Positions 7,765-16,352 of a DNA stretch of 64,000 nucleotides are shown piece by piece. This stretch comes from Desulfovibrio sp. (GTDB taxonomy: Bacteria > Desulfobacterota > Desulfovibrionia > Desulfovibrionales > Desulfovibrionaceae). Both the position numbers and the translations under genes were made by a program. The stretch spans positions 124,001 to 188,000 of the forward strand of contig JAQYWK010000003.1 in NCBI GenBank assembly GCA_030145055.1. The letters run 5' to 3'. Below the pieces are notes generated by a model. The model was not told the DNA's origin, searched no databases, and was given only the letters and a program-made list of their open reading frames with translations. Each line of letters opens with the position of its first letter. The first letter of the stretch is position 1.

Positions 7765-9837
7765 TTAGGCGACGCTCACGAAAGAACTGGTCCAGACGGC
7801 CATGCCGGTTCCGGGCTCAGTGCCAACAGTGAGAATTTTAGCGATGTTGTCGCCTTTACCACGGGAGAATTCGTCCCATGCGGTATGACCGAATCCAAGA
7901 GGAGCGGCTATCACATCGTTCATTACGCCTTCGTTGATGTGGACTCTGGCAACACACTCTCCGCCTGCTCCTGAGAGCTTAACTGTAGAACCTTCAGAAG
8001 CATTAAGCTTCTTAGCAGTCTTACCGTTAATCTGTACGAAAAGGTCTTTGCCTTGCAGCTCGAACTTGCTGACAGTCACACAGTTCAATGGCGGAATAGC
8101 CATTGTAGAGGATCCGACGTTGAGCTTAGCATAAGGAGCCAGTGCAATCTCGCCACCCTTCGGCATTGTTACTGCCTTAGAGAGAACAGATGCAGCAAAC
8201 TTAAGTGAATCTGATTCGGTTGAATCAGAAACGTAAGCAACTCCTTCCACAAGTGAATCCCAATCTGCACCAGCTTTTTCAGCTTTCGCCTGCAAAACTG
8301 CTTCAACAGATTCATATCCGAGATCAATGCCAAGTCCGCTTGCAACGCTAAGAATGACGTCTACGGTGGACTTACCGTTATAAAGAGGCTCTATAACAGG
8401 AGCACATGCGCTGAGCATTGTGGTGCCGACACCATAAGGAGTCTGTGCATCATCAAAACGCTCAAAGGAATGTGGGTTAGGCATAATCAAGTCAGCTATA
8501 GAAGCTGTTTCATCCATCCATGTGCTGAAACTTACGAGGAAAGGTACTTTTGCAATTGCTGCAGCCATTGTTGTGGCCTGTGGCATCGCATATACAGGAT
8601 TCGCTTCGTAAGCCATCATCACTTCAGGAGCTTTAACTTTATCAGTAGCAACTGCTGCGAGGTAACCAGCAAAATCTCTGCTGGAAAGTTCTGCGCGGCT
8701 GGCTGCTGCATCAACAGCTAAAGGAAGATCAGCGAGGAGCTTCATTCCGCCCTGCTCACCAACTCTACCAAGAAGCATGTTGAGTGCGGAAGCTGCGATA
8801 ATATCAACAGCACCTGCGCCCTGCCCGAATTCAGAACCAGAAATTACAAGCGGTGCGGAAGCAGACATAAGCTGCTTAGCAAGTCCTGCCATAACGCCAG
8901 GAGCAACACCGATTGCTTTTTCAACCTTATCAGGAGTGAATCTGGACATAACCAGAGTCTTAAAGTCTGCAAAGTCTGCTACAGAAGCGGAAGCTCCGGC
9001 ATTAAGCATATGATATGCTAGTCCGAGGCTGAAAATAGAGCCTGTGCCAGGAGCAACAGGAACCCATTTATCGCTTATAGCTGCAGTGCTGTTCAAGAAA
9101 GGTCCGGCATAGACATAAACGCTTTCGATGTCACCGCCAGTAGGACGTTTGTCAGCGTATACACGCTGATTTCTAACAACAGAACCCCAAGAGTTCATTG
9201 CATCCGCTCCTACGAGCAGAACGAAATCAGAGTTATCCAGATCATAACCGATCTGGCCGCTACCGCCCATGTTTTCAAGAGCAACTGCTGCTGCCTGCTC
9301 ATCACCAGGCATCAGGTAGCAATCTTTGCTTCCCATACCTGCTGCGAAAGCAGACAATACTTCGCTGGATGTTCCGGTTGCGTCGCCACTTACGATAGCG
9401 AGTTTTCCGGCCTGCCCTTTAACGGCAGAAAGTTTTTCGGAGAGCATTTTCTCAGCGTCATCCCAAGAGATAGACTCGTACTTACCGTCAGCGACCTTTT
9501 TCATAGGTCCCTTTACACGGGAAGGACTATAGAGAAGCTGTGCACCGCCTGCGCTTATTGCGTCGACGCCACCCTTGCTCATTTCATTTTCAGCATTTCC
9601 TTTTGCCACGTAAGGGCTGCCCGCGACGGACTTAACCATCAGGGAACAAGGGGAAGGGCCGAATTTGGATATAGTTGCGTGCTCAGTGATCTGTCCATAT
9701 TTGAGCCTGGGAATCCAGGACCAGTTCTGGGACCAAATAGCGGCGTCATCCAAAGATTTCCAAATAACAGGCGTAAATAGCGAACCGACTACACCACCTG
9801 TAACCAATTGAATAAAAGTTCTGCGATCAATACCCAT
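7765..9837 (-). CDS. qrcB: Menaquinone reductase complex, molybdopterin-oxidoreductase-like subunit QrcB
   Basis: A 690-residue member of the molybdopterin oxidoreductase superfamily. Its N-terminus, IDRRTFIQLVTGGVVGS, is a twin-arginine signal. The usual N-terminal cysteine set for a [4Fe-4S] cluster is missing, in line with what is known for QrcB, where the Mo cofactor was reported absent, so the fold is likely structural here. The C-terminal dinucleotide-binding-like domain (LNCVTVSKFELQGKDLFV onward) is kept. It lies between qrcA and qrcC with short gaps, and a GAGGGA ribosome site precedes the ATG. Confidence 0.93.
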   Translation of the reverse strand: MGIDRRTFIQLVTGGVVGSLFTPVIWKSLDDAAIWSQNWSWIPRLKYGQITEHATISKFGPSPCSLMVKSVAGSPYVAKGNAENEMSKGGVDAISAGGAQLLYSPSRVKGPMKKVADGKYESISWDDAEKMLSEKLSAVKGQAGKLAIVSGDATGTSSEVLSAFAAGMGSKDCYLMPGDEQAAAVALENMGGSGQIGYDLDNSDFVLLVGADAMNSWGSVVRNQRVYADKRPTGGDIESVYVYAGPFLNSTAAISDKWVPVAPGTGSIFSLGLAYHMLNAGASASVADFADFKTLVMSRFTPDKVEKAIGVAPGVMAGLAKQLMSASAPLVISGSEFGQGAGAVDIIAASALNMLLGRVGEQGGMKLLADLPLAVDAAASRAELSSRDFAGYLAAVATDKVKAPEVMMAYEANPVYAMPQATTMAAAIAKVPFLVSFSTWMDETASIADLIMPNPHSFERFDDAQTPYGVGTTMLSACAPVIEPLYNGKSTVDVILSVASGLGIDLGYESVEAVLQAKAEKAGADWDSLVEGVAYVSDSTESDSLKFAASVLSKAVTMPKGGEIALAPYAKLNVGSSTMAIPPLNCVTVSKFELQGKDLFVQINGKTAKKLNASEGSTVKLSGAGGECVARVHINEGVMNDVIAAPLGFGHTAWDEFSRGKGDNIAKILTVGTEPGTGMAVWTSSFVSVA

Positions 9838-9850
9838 TGCAGTCCCTCAC

Positions 9851-10402
9851 TTACTTATGGCAGACGTAACATGCGTTGCTGGTACCAACTTCCGCATGAC
9901 AGCGTTCACACTGCCACATCTTCATGGTCTGCTTGCTGTAACCGCTAATCCTGTTTTCGTAATACGTCGGCAGGGTGTCGCTATTGCCAACGTCGGGATG
10001 ACAATCGGTACACTCGAAGCCTTTATGCGCCATGTGCGAAAAGTATACATTATCCGGCTGATACTGATAGACCAGCCATGGAACCTCAACGTCCTTGTTC
10101 AGGTACTCGTTCACGTAAGTTTCTTCGGCTTTTGATTCGCCAAGAATATCTTCGTGACACTCAGCACACTGCTCATTTGAAGGAAGTCCCGCAAAGGATC
10201 CATCTTCCATAAACGTGTGACAAGATTCACAGTCCATTCCCTCACCTTCAACGTGTACCTTGTGACTGAAATCGATAGGCTGTGTTTTCTGGCTATAAAT
10301 AACCTGTGGGAAAACCCACCAACCGATTACCAGGCTTGCAAGGACACCGATGAAGAAAGCTAGAACTCCTCCACACTGCTTCGATGCTCTTTTCTCCTCC
10401 AT
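9851..10402 (-). CDS. qrcA: Menaquinone reductase complex, multiheme cytochrome c subunit QrcA
   Basis: This 183-residue cytochrome c has an N-terminal membrane anchor (about residues 14-35, LAFFIGVLASLVIGWWVF) and a periplasmic heme domain. I count five CXXCH motifs: CESCH, CAECH, CTDCH, CERCH and CYVCH. The published complex is described as hexaheme, so a sixth heme would need a non-standard site. It accepts electrons from the periplasmic cytochrome c3 pool. It is the first gene of the operon, with AAGGAGTAG and GCGAGG upstream of the ATG. CYVCH lies at the extreme C-terminus. Confidence 0.94.
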   Translation of the reverse strand: MEEKRASKQCGGVLAFFIGVLASLVIGWWVFPQVIYSQKTQPIDFSHKVHVEGEGMDCESCHTFMEDGSFAGLPSNEQCAECHEDILGESKAEETYVNEYLNKDVEVPWLVYQYQPDNVYFSHMAHKGFECTDCHPDVGNSDTLPTYYENRISGYSKQTMKMWQCERCHAEVGTSNACYVCHK

Positions 10403-10592
10403 AACCTCGCCCCACTACTCCTTAAGTTTTGTGAAACATAAACACCAATTAACGCCATATCTTCTAAAATAGAGAATCTTTCTATGTCAAGAGAATATGA
10501 AACTTTTCACAAAGTTCTCAGACACAGAAAAACACCCTATCCATAACACAAGAGTACGTTTGGCACTTTATGCCCTACTAATTACATCTCAA
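10403..10592 (-). promoter_or_regulatory. qrc promoter region with TTCACAA half-sites
   Basis: On the minus strand a TTGACA -35-like hexamer lies at 10485-10490, with no good -10 element at standard spacing. TTGTGAA-type half-sites (consensus half of redox regulator Rex in this group) occur at 10429-10435 and inside the imperfect palindrome at 10499-10517. Regulation by Rex is a guess from these half-sites. Confidence 0.35.
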
Positions 10593-11144
10593 TTAAAATT
10601 CAAACGGTGAATAAAATTGAGATAAGGATCCAAGTTTGTTATCCTTTTCTGAAAGAATTGGATTTACTGATTTCCATTCAATTCCCAGATCAGGATCATC
10701 CCAGCGAATGCCTGCCTCGCTCTCCGGAGCATAACGAGCGTCGACCTTGTACATAAATTCACTTTCTTCAGTTAATGTTTCATACCCGTGTGCGAATCCT
10801 TTAGGAATGAATAACCTACGGAAATTTTCCGCAGAAAGCTCAATTTTGTATGTCTTAAGATAAGTTGGCGAACCCTTTCGCAAATCCACTACCACATCAC
10901 TCACAGCGCCCCTTGTAACCCATACAAGTTTTGCCTGCGCATTAGGAGGAAGCTGAAAATGCAACCCTCTCAAAACACCTACTCCTCGGGAGTATGCATG
11001 ATTATCCTGAACAAAATCGACAGCTAGCCCATTTTCCGCAAAAAAAGGTTTGTTAAAACTCTCCAAAAAGAATCCCCGCTCATCCCGAAATACCTTCGGC
11101 TCAATTACTACAAGCCCAGGAAACTCTGTCTCAATCAAATTCAT
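10593..11144 (-). CDS. rfbC: dTDP-4-dehydrorhamnose 3,5-epimerase
   Basis: A 183-residue RmlC-type cupin that converts dTDP-4-keto-6-deoxyglucose to dTDP-4-keto-L-rhamnose for surface polysaccharide. The hallmarks are present: FRDERGFFLESF near the start, the catalytic-histidine strand GVLRGLHFQ, the VVVDLRKGSPT segment and FIPKGFAHGYETL. The ATG at 11144 has GGAGG 5 bases upstream and gives the usual family length. An upstream in-frame start would add 13 unconserved residues. It stands alone without other rml genes in the window. A rhamnosyltransferase-like gene lies at 17.2 kb, but they are not linked. Confidence 0.93.
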   Translation of the reverse strand: MNLIETEFPGLVVIEPKVFRDERGFFLESFNKPFFAENGLAVDFVQDNHAYSRGVGVLRGLHFQLPPNAQAKLVWVTRGAVSDVVVDLRKGSPTYLKTYKIELSAENFRRLFIPKGFAHGYETLTEESEFMYKVDARYAPESEAGIRWDDPDLGIEWKSVNPILSEKDNKLGSLSQFYSPFEF

Positions 11145-11396
11145 GCATTCCTCCGATGAGAAGACAGTCGTCTTAAACAACATGTTCTCCCGATATTAGA
11201 TGAGAATTAACCGAGTTATGGAAATGACACAACCTCATTTTTAACTTGAATGTAATATTTTTTTCAATCTACCAGAATCACCCTTATTCACATTTCCCTT
11301 ATGGTCTGATATTCAAACGAAATAACCAAAAGGTTGAGGCTTGCTGAGCAATTGTGCATACAGCCTTAAAACCAATTTAAGACATTGGAATAACAA

Positions 11397-11957
11397 ATGA
11401 ATACAGTAAGCATATCCTTAAATTCCCTAGACATTATTCTTATCGTTATTGCTGCCGGATTAATCTTCCGCGGTCTTCTTCGTGGTATCGTTCGCGAGGC
11501 AATATCTGTTTTTTCACTGATTTTAGGATTTTACCTAGCTGCCAAATACCATCAGGAATTAGCACCGTATTTCGGAAACTTTTTTGATGGCCCCGGCACG
11601 GTTAAGGCTTTCAGTTACCTCTCAATCATAATAGTCACTGTTCTTATTGCCGCTATACTCGGGATACTCTTAAAAAAAATCCTGACCATATCCATGCTCG
11701 GCTGGGCCGATCAGGTTCTCGGAGGGGCATTGGGATTCATTGAGGCAGTACTAGTAGGTGGCATACTTATAGTTGTTTTAAATAGTTTTACGCCGAACGC
11801 TGATTTTTTAACCAAATCTCAGTTGGCTCCGAAAGTAATGACCGCCGCAAGTTTTTTAATAGGGTTCGCTCCAGATAACGTATTGGACTCTCTGGATATA
11901 AAATCTATGTTTCCCGATCAATCGGGGTTAACTGATAAAATTAAAGATGTGATATAA
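11397..11957 (+). CDS. CvpA family inner-membrane protein
   Basis: A 186-residue protein with four membrane segments and the CvpA pattern: LDIILIVIAAGLIFRGLLRG at the start and the conserved GWADQVLGGALGFIEA loop before the last helix. CvpA proteins are linked to envelope integrity and, in enterobacteria, colicin V export and biofilm. Their exact function is unsettled. The stop is one base before the mazG start codon, so the two genes are translationally linked. No other colicin-type gene is nearby. Confidence 0.85.
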   Translation: MNTVSISLNSLDIILIVIAAGLIFRGLLRGIVREAISVFSLILGFYLAAKYHQELAPYFGNFFDGPGTVKAFSYLSIIIVTVLIAAILGILLKKILTISMLGWADQVLGGALGFIEAVLVGGILIVVLNSFTPNADFLTKSQLAPKVMTAASFLIGFAPDNVLDSLDIKSMFPDQSGLTDKIKDVI

Positions 11958-11958
11958 A

Positions 11959-12726
11959 ATGAGCAATTCTAATTCTCTCGAAAAACTGAAGACCGTAATT
12001 TCCACCCTTCTCGGTCCAGACGGATGCCCCTGGGATAAAGACCAGACTCCGCGTTCACTTTGCGATTATGTTATTGAAGAGTCATTTGAACTGGTAGAAG
12101 CCATTCGCGCAGATGATTCAGAAGAAGCAATGGAAGAACTTGGCGATGTAATGTTCCTTCTTCTTTTCATTGCTGAATTATATGAGAAAAAAGGATCTTT
12201 TAAACTAGCCGACGCCCTTGATTCCAGCTCAGCTAAAATGATCAGAAGACATCCTCACGTTTTTGCCGACACCAAGGTTGAAAATCAGGAAGAACTTCTT
12301 AAAAACTGGGAAAAAATCAAGCGCAGTGAAAAGGACGATTCCAAGAAAACTTTCGATTCACTTCCTAAAGGATTGCCACCTCTATTAAAAGCTTATCGCA
12401 TCAATTCAAAAGCCGCCCGCACAGGATTCACATTTGAATCGGATGAGCAGTGCGCTGAGCAGCTTGAGAGCGAATGGAAAGAATGGAACAGCGCACTTGA
12501 GTCAGGCGACGCTGCCAAATCCGAAGAAGAATTCGGAGATTACCTATTCGCTCTGGTTGAGCTTGGCCGCAGAAAAGGCATCAAAGCCAACAGCGCACTC
12601 GACATTACGAATAATAAATTTTTGAAAAGATTTTCAAAAATGGAAGATATTGCAAAAGAACAGAAAAAAGATGTTTCTGAAATGGAACTTTCTGAACTTA
12701 ACGAACTTTGGAATAAAGTTAAATAA
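11959..12726 (+). CDS. mazG: Nucleoside triphosphate pyrophosphohydrolase MazG
   Basis: This 255-residue protein has two all-alpha NTP-PPase domains in tandem. The first carries CPWDKDQTP, EESFELVEAI and EELGDVMFLLLF, the metal-binding EExxE...EELGD pattern. The second carries KAARTGFTFES, then EEFGDYLFALVELGRR. MazG hydrolyses non-canonical or excess NTPs to NMPs and pyrophosphate. It starts right after the CvpA gene and is followed by a terminator. It is a housekeeping version, not the phage or toxin-antitoxin-linked type, since no mazEF is near. Confidence 0.93.
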   Translation: MSNSNSLEKLKTVISTLLGPDGCPWDKDQTPRSLCDYVIEESFELVEAIRADDSEEAMEELGDVMFLLLFIAELYEKKGSFKLADALDSSSAKMIRRHPHVFADTKVENQEELLKNWEKIKRSEKDDSKKTFDSLPKGLPPLLKAYRINSKAARTGFTFESDEQCAEQLESEWKEWNSALESGDAAKSEEEFGDYLFALVELGRRKGIKANSALDITNNKFLKRFSKMEDIAKEQKKDVSEMELSELNELWNKVK

Positions 12727-12765
12727 AACAGCTATTACGAAATAACAACCAATCTGATTGTCGAA

Positions 12766-12808
12766 AATCCTCAGCTCATTTTAATTGAGTTGAGGATTTT
12801 TTCTATTT
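12766..12808 (+). terminator. Intrinsic terminator after mazG
   Basis: AATCCTCAGCTCA pairs with TGAGTTGAGGATT (one G-T wobble) and is followed by a TTTTTTCTATTTTT run. Confidence 0.88.
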
Positions 12809-12814
12809 TTACCC

Positions 12815-12841
12815 TAAAGTTATTTATGCTTTGTCCGAAAA
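12815..12841 (+). promoter_or_regulatory. Sigma-28-type promoter
   Basis: TAAA (12815-12818), 15 bases, then TCCGAAAA (12834-12841), which matches the flagellar sigma-28 pattern TAAA-N15-GCCGATAA at 6 of 8 in the -10 element. It lies 44 bases before the small gene at 12886. Confidence 0.55.
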
Positions 12842-12885
12842 GAGAGATAGGCAACAATATTAGCCTTTTCTACAAGGAGGTAGAT

Positions 12886-13095
12886 ATGGACATGTCAGCA
12901 ATCAATTCAGGAGCTTTCACAATTTCAGCCGCAACAGAAAAACAGCTGTTCGGTGCTCAAGTTGTCGCCAAGACACTTGACTATATGAACTCCAGTCAAT
13001 CAGGTTCAACAACAAACAGCGATTATGATTTTCAGAAAAGTGTCCTCGGCGCACACTTCGCAGGCAAGGGAGCCATTGCCAACATTAAAGCATAA
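12886..13095 (+). CDS. Small YjfB-like putative motility protein
   Basis: A 69-residue protein starting at an ATG with a near-perfect AAGGAGGT site (about 6 bases). An in-frame upstream extension lacks a ribosome site and would overlap the promoter. The sequence MDMSAINSGAFTISAATEKQ, then AQVVAKTLDYMN, resembles the small YjfB-type putative motility family (MDhSxhSsxxs.. then hxxhxKxxhD). The role of that family is not established. The sigma-28-type promoter upstream supports a motility link. It is a lone gene between two terminators, and the resemblance is by eye. Confidence 0.7.
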   Translation: MDMSAINSGAFTISAATEKQLFGAQVVAKTLDYMNSSQSGSTTNSDYDFQKSVLGAHFAGKGAIANIKA

Positions 13096-13118
13096 GAAAA
13101 GAACTAAGACGCCTATTC

Positions 13119-13156
13119 AGGACAGAACACCGCCACCTATGACGGAGTTCTGTCCT
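13119..13156. terminator. Hairpin between convergent genes
   Basis: AGGACAGAAC (13119-13128) pairs perfectly with GTTCTGTCCT (13147-13156). There is no strong T-run on either side, so a bidirectional terminator is likely but not certain. Confidence 0.5.
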
Positions 13157-13172
13157 GTATTAATAATCTAAG

Positions 13173-16100
13173 CTAAGCTGTTGAAACTTCCTTCTGCATT
13201 GTTTCAAGATAGCTTTTTCCGTGGCTCAAATAAAATGCCAACGGCTTACCAAAGTTTTTCCCGACCAAACCATCCACGAGCAGCCTGCTAACCTCTTTTT
13301 CAGCGAGCAAAACATTTTGCGACGCGAGAAAAATAGACTTCTCTTCGTTCGTCATCTTCTTTAAACGCATCCTTAAGGCAGTTCGGGCACGTGGCTGGAA
13401 CATCCAGAATCGCATCAGATCCAGCGCATTGATAATAAATATCTTCTCTAAATCACTACCGGTTTGATGCATCTCGGCAATAAATTCTTCTGGCTCATAA
13501 AGCATATCGCGTCCATTACGTTCAGGAAACATCATTTCAAGCTGTGTATAACAATCAAAAACACTCTTGACTGTCCGGCTATAATCCCACAGCCTCATAC
13601 GAATATTATCGGAACGATCCGCAATACCTTCGATTATTCCGGCAACCATATCGGATGCCAATTTCGAAATTACCGCCGCCCATTTCTGAAGTACAAGCTC
13701 CACGGAAACAATACCCGCCATGCCCATCATGACGCCAATTCCATCACTAAGCATAATTGCGATAGGTACGGAAATAATGGACCGCAACAAGTTCCAAATT
13801 GCAGCACTACGCGGCAATCCTCTAAACATATTGTGACTGAAAATATACAGCCCATTAGCCAGCCCCATGACCGCATACAACAGAATCGGATCAGTTTGAG
13901 TATTCACCCCGAATCCCTGATCGAGCAGTAACGTTTTTACAAAATAATCGAGCAATGGAACGGAAAATCCCGTAAACAACAAAGAGTCAGATATCCGGGA
14001 CCAACTCACGTGATCATTCCAGCGTGACAGCGGCGAACGGATGAACCCTCCACCACCAAGTACCGCCTGCGTAACATTTCTCCAACCCGTAATTCCAAAC
14101 CAGATGAATGCTCCGAAAAACCTGAGCAGCCACCAATCTTTTGTTAGCGCAAAAGTCAAAAATGCGGGAATAAAACCACATAATATTTTTAATCCGTTCT
14201 TAATTGAAGAGTTCATAAACCGAAAAGACTTTGAACTCCTACGCGGGATTAAATCTGCAACGCCGAATTTATTGCCAGCCTCGCTAAGACCGCCTAGCAA
14301 GGCAATATTGGTCACTTTTTTAGAACATGAAGAAAAGCGGGTCAGATGCCATTCTTCTTTTTTATCGTATCCGAATTTTTTAAGGAAAGGGACGTTCCGG
14401 ATGAACCGCATCGAGCGATTATACAGCTTACTTTCGGACGATTTGGGAGTAAGCACAATTTCCAGCCTGACATCAGCTTTGACAGGGATAGGGCATTCAC
14501 CTTCCTCAAGCCGCTTAAATACTTTGTTAGCTGCGGTAGGAGGTAAAGTATCGGCAACAACAAGGCCCATTCCACGAATTCTGCTGATAATCCCGGATGA
14601 TCCACTCCCGATTCTCGCCTGCAATCTGGTTCCGCCATACATGGCGCTAAACGTTCCCATATGCGATAACACATTTCGTAAACACTCGAGAATTTCCGGA
14701 TCTGCAACAGAACCCATTTGCTCTAAATCTAAAATAGCGCGAGAAATTATATTTTTCAGCTCCAGCAAATTACGTTCATTTAATGCCTGACGCAGCCCAT
14801 GAACATTTTCCGCAATCTTAGCAGTTCCGAGAGAAATCCTTTTAAGATTAAATTCCTCAACATATCTGACCATTCCACCGCATTTATACAAAATACAAAT
14901 AATGTCGGCGATAGTAAGTCCGTCAGGAACGAGGGTAATCCTTTTTTGTGAAGCTATAGTCCGAATTCGTTCAACAAATTTTTCGGGAGTAAGAGTCATA
15001 AGCACAGGAGGATCAGCTTCCTCGCATCCAACAAATCGACCATCAATAGAACAAGCAACATCTGAACAGATGAATCGTTCAAGAATTGTTTCAACTTCGA
15101 AGGAATTTATGGATTCCACAAGTTGCGCAATGTCAGACTTAGCGTTTCCTTCGGCTTTCTCATATTTGGATTTGAGTTCTGCAACACGCTCTTCAAGAGC
15201 AGGCATCAGCATTTCAAGGATATAGCGTCCCAAATGCAAAAATGAGGGCTGCCCTGTTCCAACAAATGCCAAAAATTCGGGCTCGGATATTTCAGGACAG
15301 GTGACGCCAAAATCTTCTTCGATAATTTTACGCTGAGATACATTGAAATTTTGCACACAACGAAGCACTTGTTTCTGCAACCAACGCGAAACTTCAAGCC
15401 CTTCAGAGAAAAATTTTACAACTTCGTTAGACTGAATAAATCGCTCAAAATCACGCCCGTTATCAAAGCCGTCCAGAGTCCAAATGAGTCCGGCTGTTCG
15501 ATTTTGCCAACGAATTTGATATTCAATGCCGACCTTGACGGATATCCCCATAATCCGTGCGGCCTTATACAACTCGCGAGACTCAACAACACCTACATGA
15601 TTATAGTAAACGACGGTCAAACTACGGATACCCTTAATCCAAGCATCCATAATCAAATGTGTCGGAGATTTGCGACCCTTACTATTCGCATCATGGACGC
15701 GGTGATCGAACGCAATATGATTCCACTCTTCGGGCATTTCGATCAGAAAATTACGATCGAGAAATTCGCGGATAACGCGGGGTTTTCCCGTTGCAGCCTC
15801 ATGGAAATCATGAGCAAGTTGCAGACTGCGGGCTTCATCACCCACGGAACGGACGAGCTTCTTCATAATTTGAATAAGCACACGCGCAGAGTTCATCCTG
15901 AGCGTACCTTTCGGCATTGCAAGAACTTCATCGCGCAATGAACGCAGAGCAGAAATACGGCCAGCCACCCCTTCTGTTTCAAGAGAACTGATGAGATGAG
16001 CTACCGAATATGCTATCCGCAGCCCGCGAGAACCGACAAGTTCTCTGATTCCATGCGGACTCAAGTGAGGAGCTAGAAGATAACGATCATCACCGCTGGC

Positions 16101-16187
16101 AACATCCCGATTAAGAATATCACGCACAATTGCAAGCAGCTTATAGTCCTGATCATCAAAAAACATTTTCATATATATACCAAGCAC
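13173..16187 (-). CDS. Large membrane protein of unknown function (about 1,000 residues)
   Basis: I do not recognise this protein as a named family. The first 650 residues are soluble and mostly helical. Around residues 155-225 there is a segment (AFDHRVHD, then TVVYYNHVGVVESRELYKAA, then GISVKVGIEYQI) that reads like part of a PHP/metal-dependent amidohydrolase barrel, but the metal ligands are not all there. Four to six membrane segments fall in about residues 665-835 (LCGFIPAFLTFALTKDWWLL, SDGIGVMMGMAGIVSVELV). The rest is a basic helical tail. The first codon is GTG; ATG at residue 6 or 8 is equally possible, as no start has a clear ribosome site. It is monocistronic. A continuous 1,004-codon frame is good evidence that it is real. 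Confidence 0.8.
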   Translation of the reverse strand: MLGIYMKMFFDDQDYKLLAIVRDILNRDVASGDDRYLLAPHLSPHGIRELVGSRGLRIAYSVAHLISSLETEGVAGRISALRSLRDEVLAMPKGTLRMNSARVLIQIMKKLVRSVGDEARSLQLAHDFHEAATGKPRVIREFLDRNFLIEMPEEWNHIAFDHRVHDANSKGRKSPTHLIMDAWIKGIRSLTVVYYNHVGVVESRELYKAARIMGISVKVGIEYQIRWQNRTAGLIWTLDGFDNGRDFERFIQSNEVVKFFSEGLEVSRWLQKQVLRCVQNFNVSQRKIIEEDFGVTCPEISEPEFLAFVGTGQPSFLHLGRYILEMLMPALEERVAELKSKYEKAEGNAKSDIAQLVESINSFEVETILERFICSDVACSIDGRFVGCEEADPPVLMTLTPEKFVERIRTIASQKRITLVPDGLTIADIICILYKCGGMVRYVEEFNLKRISLGTAKIAENVHGLRQALNERNLLELKNIISRAILDLEQMGSVADPEILECLRNVLSHMGTFSAMYGGTRLQARIGSGSSGIISRIRGMGLVVADTLPPTAANKVFKRLEEGECPIPVKADVRLEIVLTPKSSESKLYNRSMRFIRNVPFLKKFGYDKKEEWHLTRFSSCSKKVTNIALLGGLSEAGNKFGVADLIPRRSSKSFRFMNSSIKNGLKILCGFIPAFLTFALTKDWWLLRFFGAFIWFGITGWRNVTQAVLGGGGFIRSPLSRWNDHVSWSRISDSLLFTGFSVPLLDYFVKTLLLDQGFGVNTQTDPILLYAVMGLANGLYIFSHNMFRGLPRSAAIWNLLRSIISVPIAIMLSDGIGVMMGMAGIVSVELVLQKWAAVISKLASDMVAGIIEGIADRSDNIRMRLWDYSRTVKSVFDCYTQLEMMFPERNGRDMLYEPEEFIAEMHQTGSDLEKIFIINALDLMRFWMFQPRARTALRMRLKKMTNEEKSIFLASQNVLLAEKEVSRLLVDGLVGKNFGKPLAFYLSHGKSYLETMQKEVSTA

Positions 16188-16352
16188 TTTTGGTTCAGAT
16201 TATTTATTACAGTTGTGCAACAATACCCAGAGTTATGAAAGGGTTCAAGGAGAATCGGAATATTTAAATCAAACGACACAACTATCTATTACAATTGACA
16301 ATAAGAAGCGGGCGTGAAATGTTTTTTGAAAATAAAAGGCAGGAAAAAGACA

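Noticed and set aside
15351-15941. A 196-codon plus-strand frame
   Set aside because: It is fully antisense to the 1,004-residue membrane protein and reads as low-complexity shadow.
16295-16352. Alternative upstream start for the EamA transporter
   Set aside because: The extra residues are basic and unconserved-looking, and the ATG at 16353 has a better-spaced AGGA.
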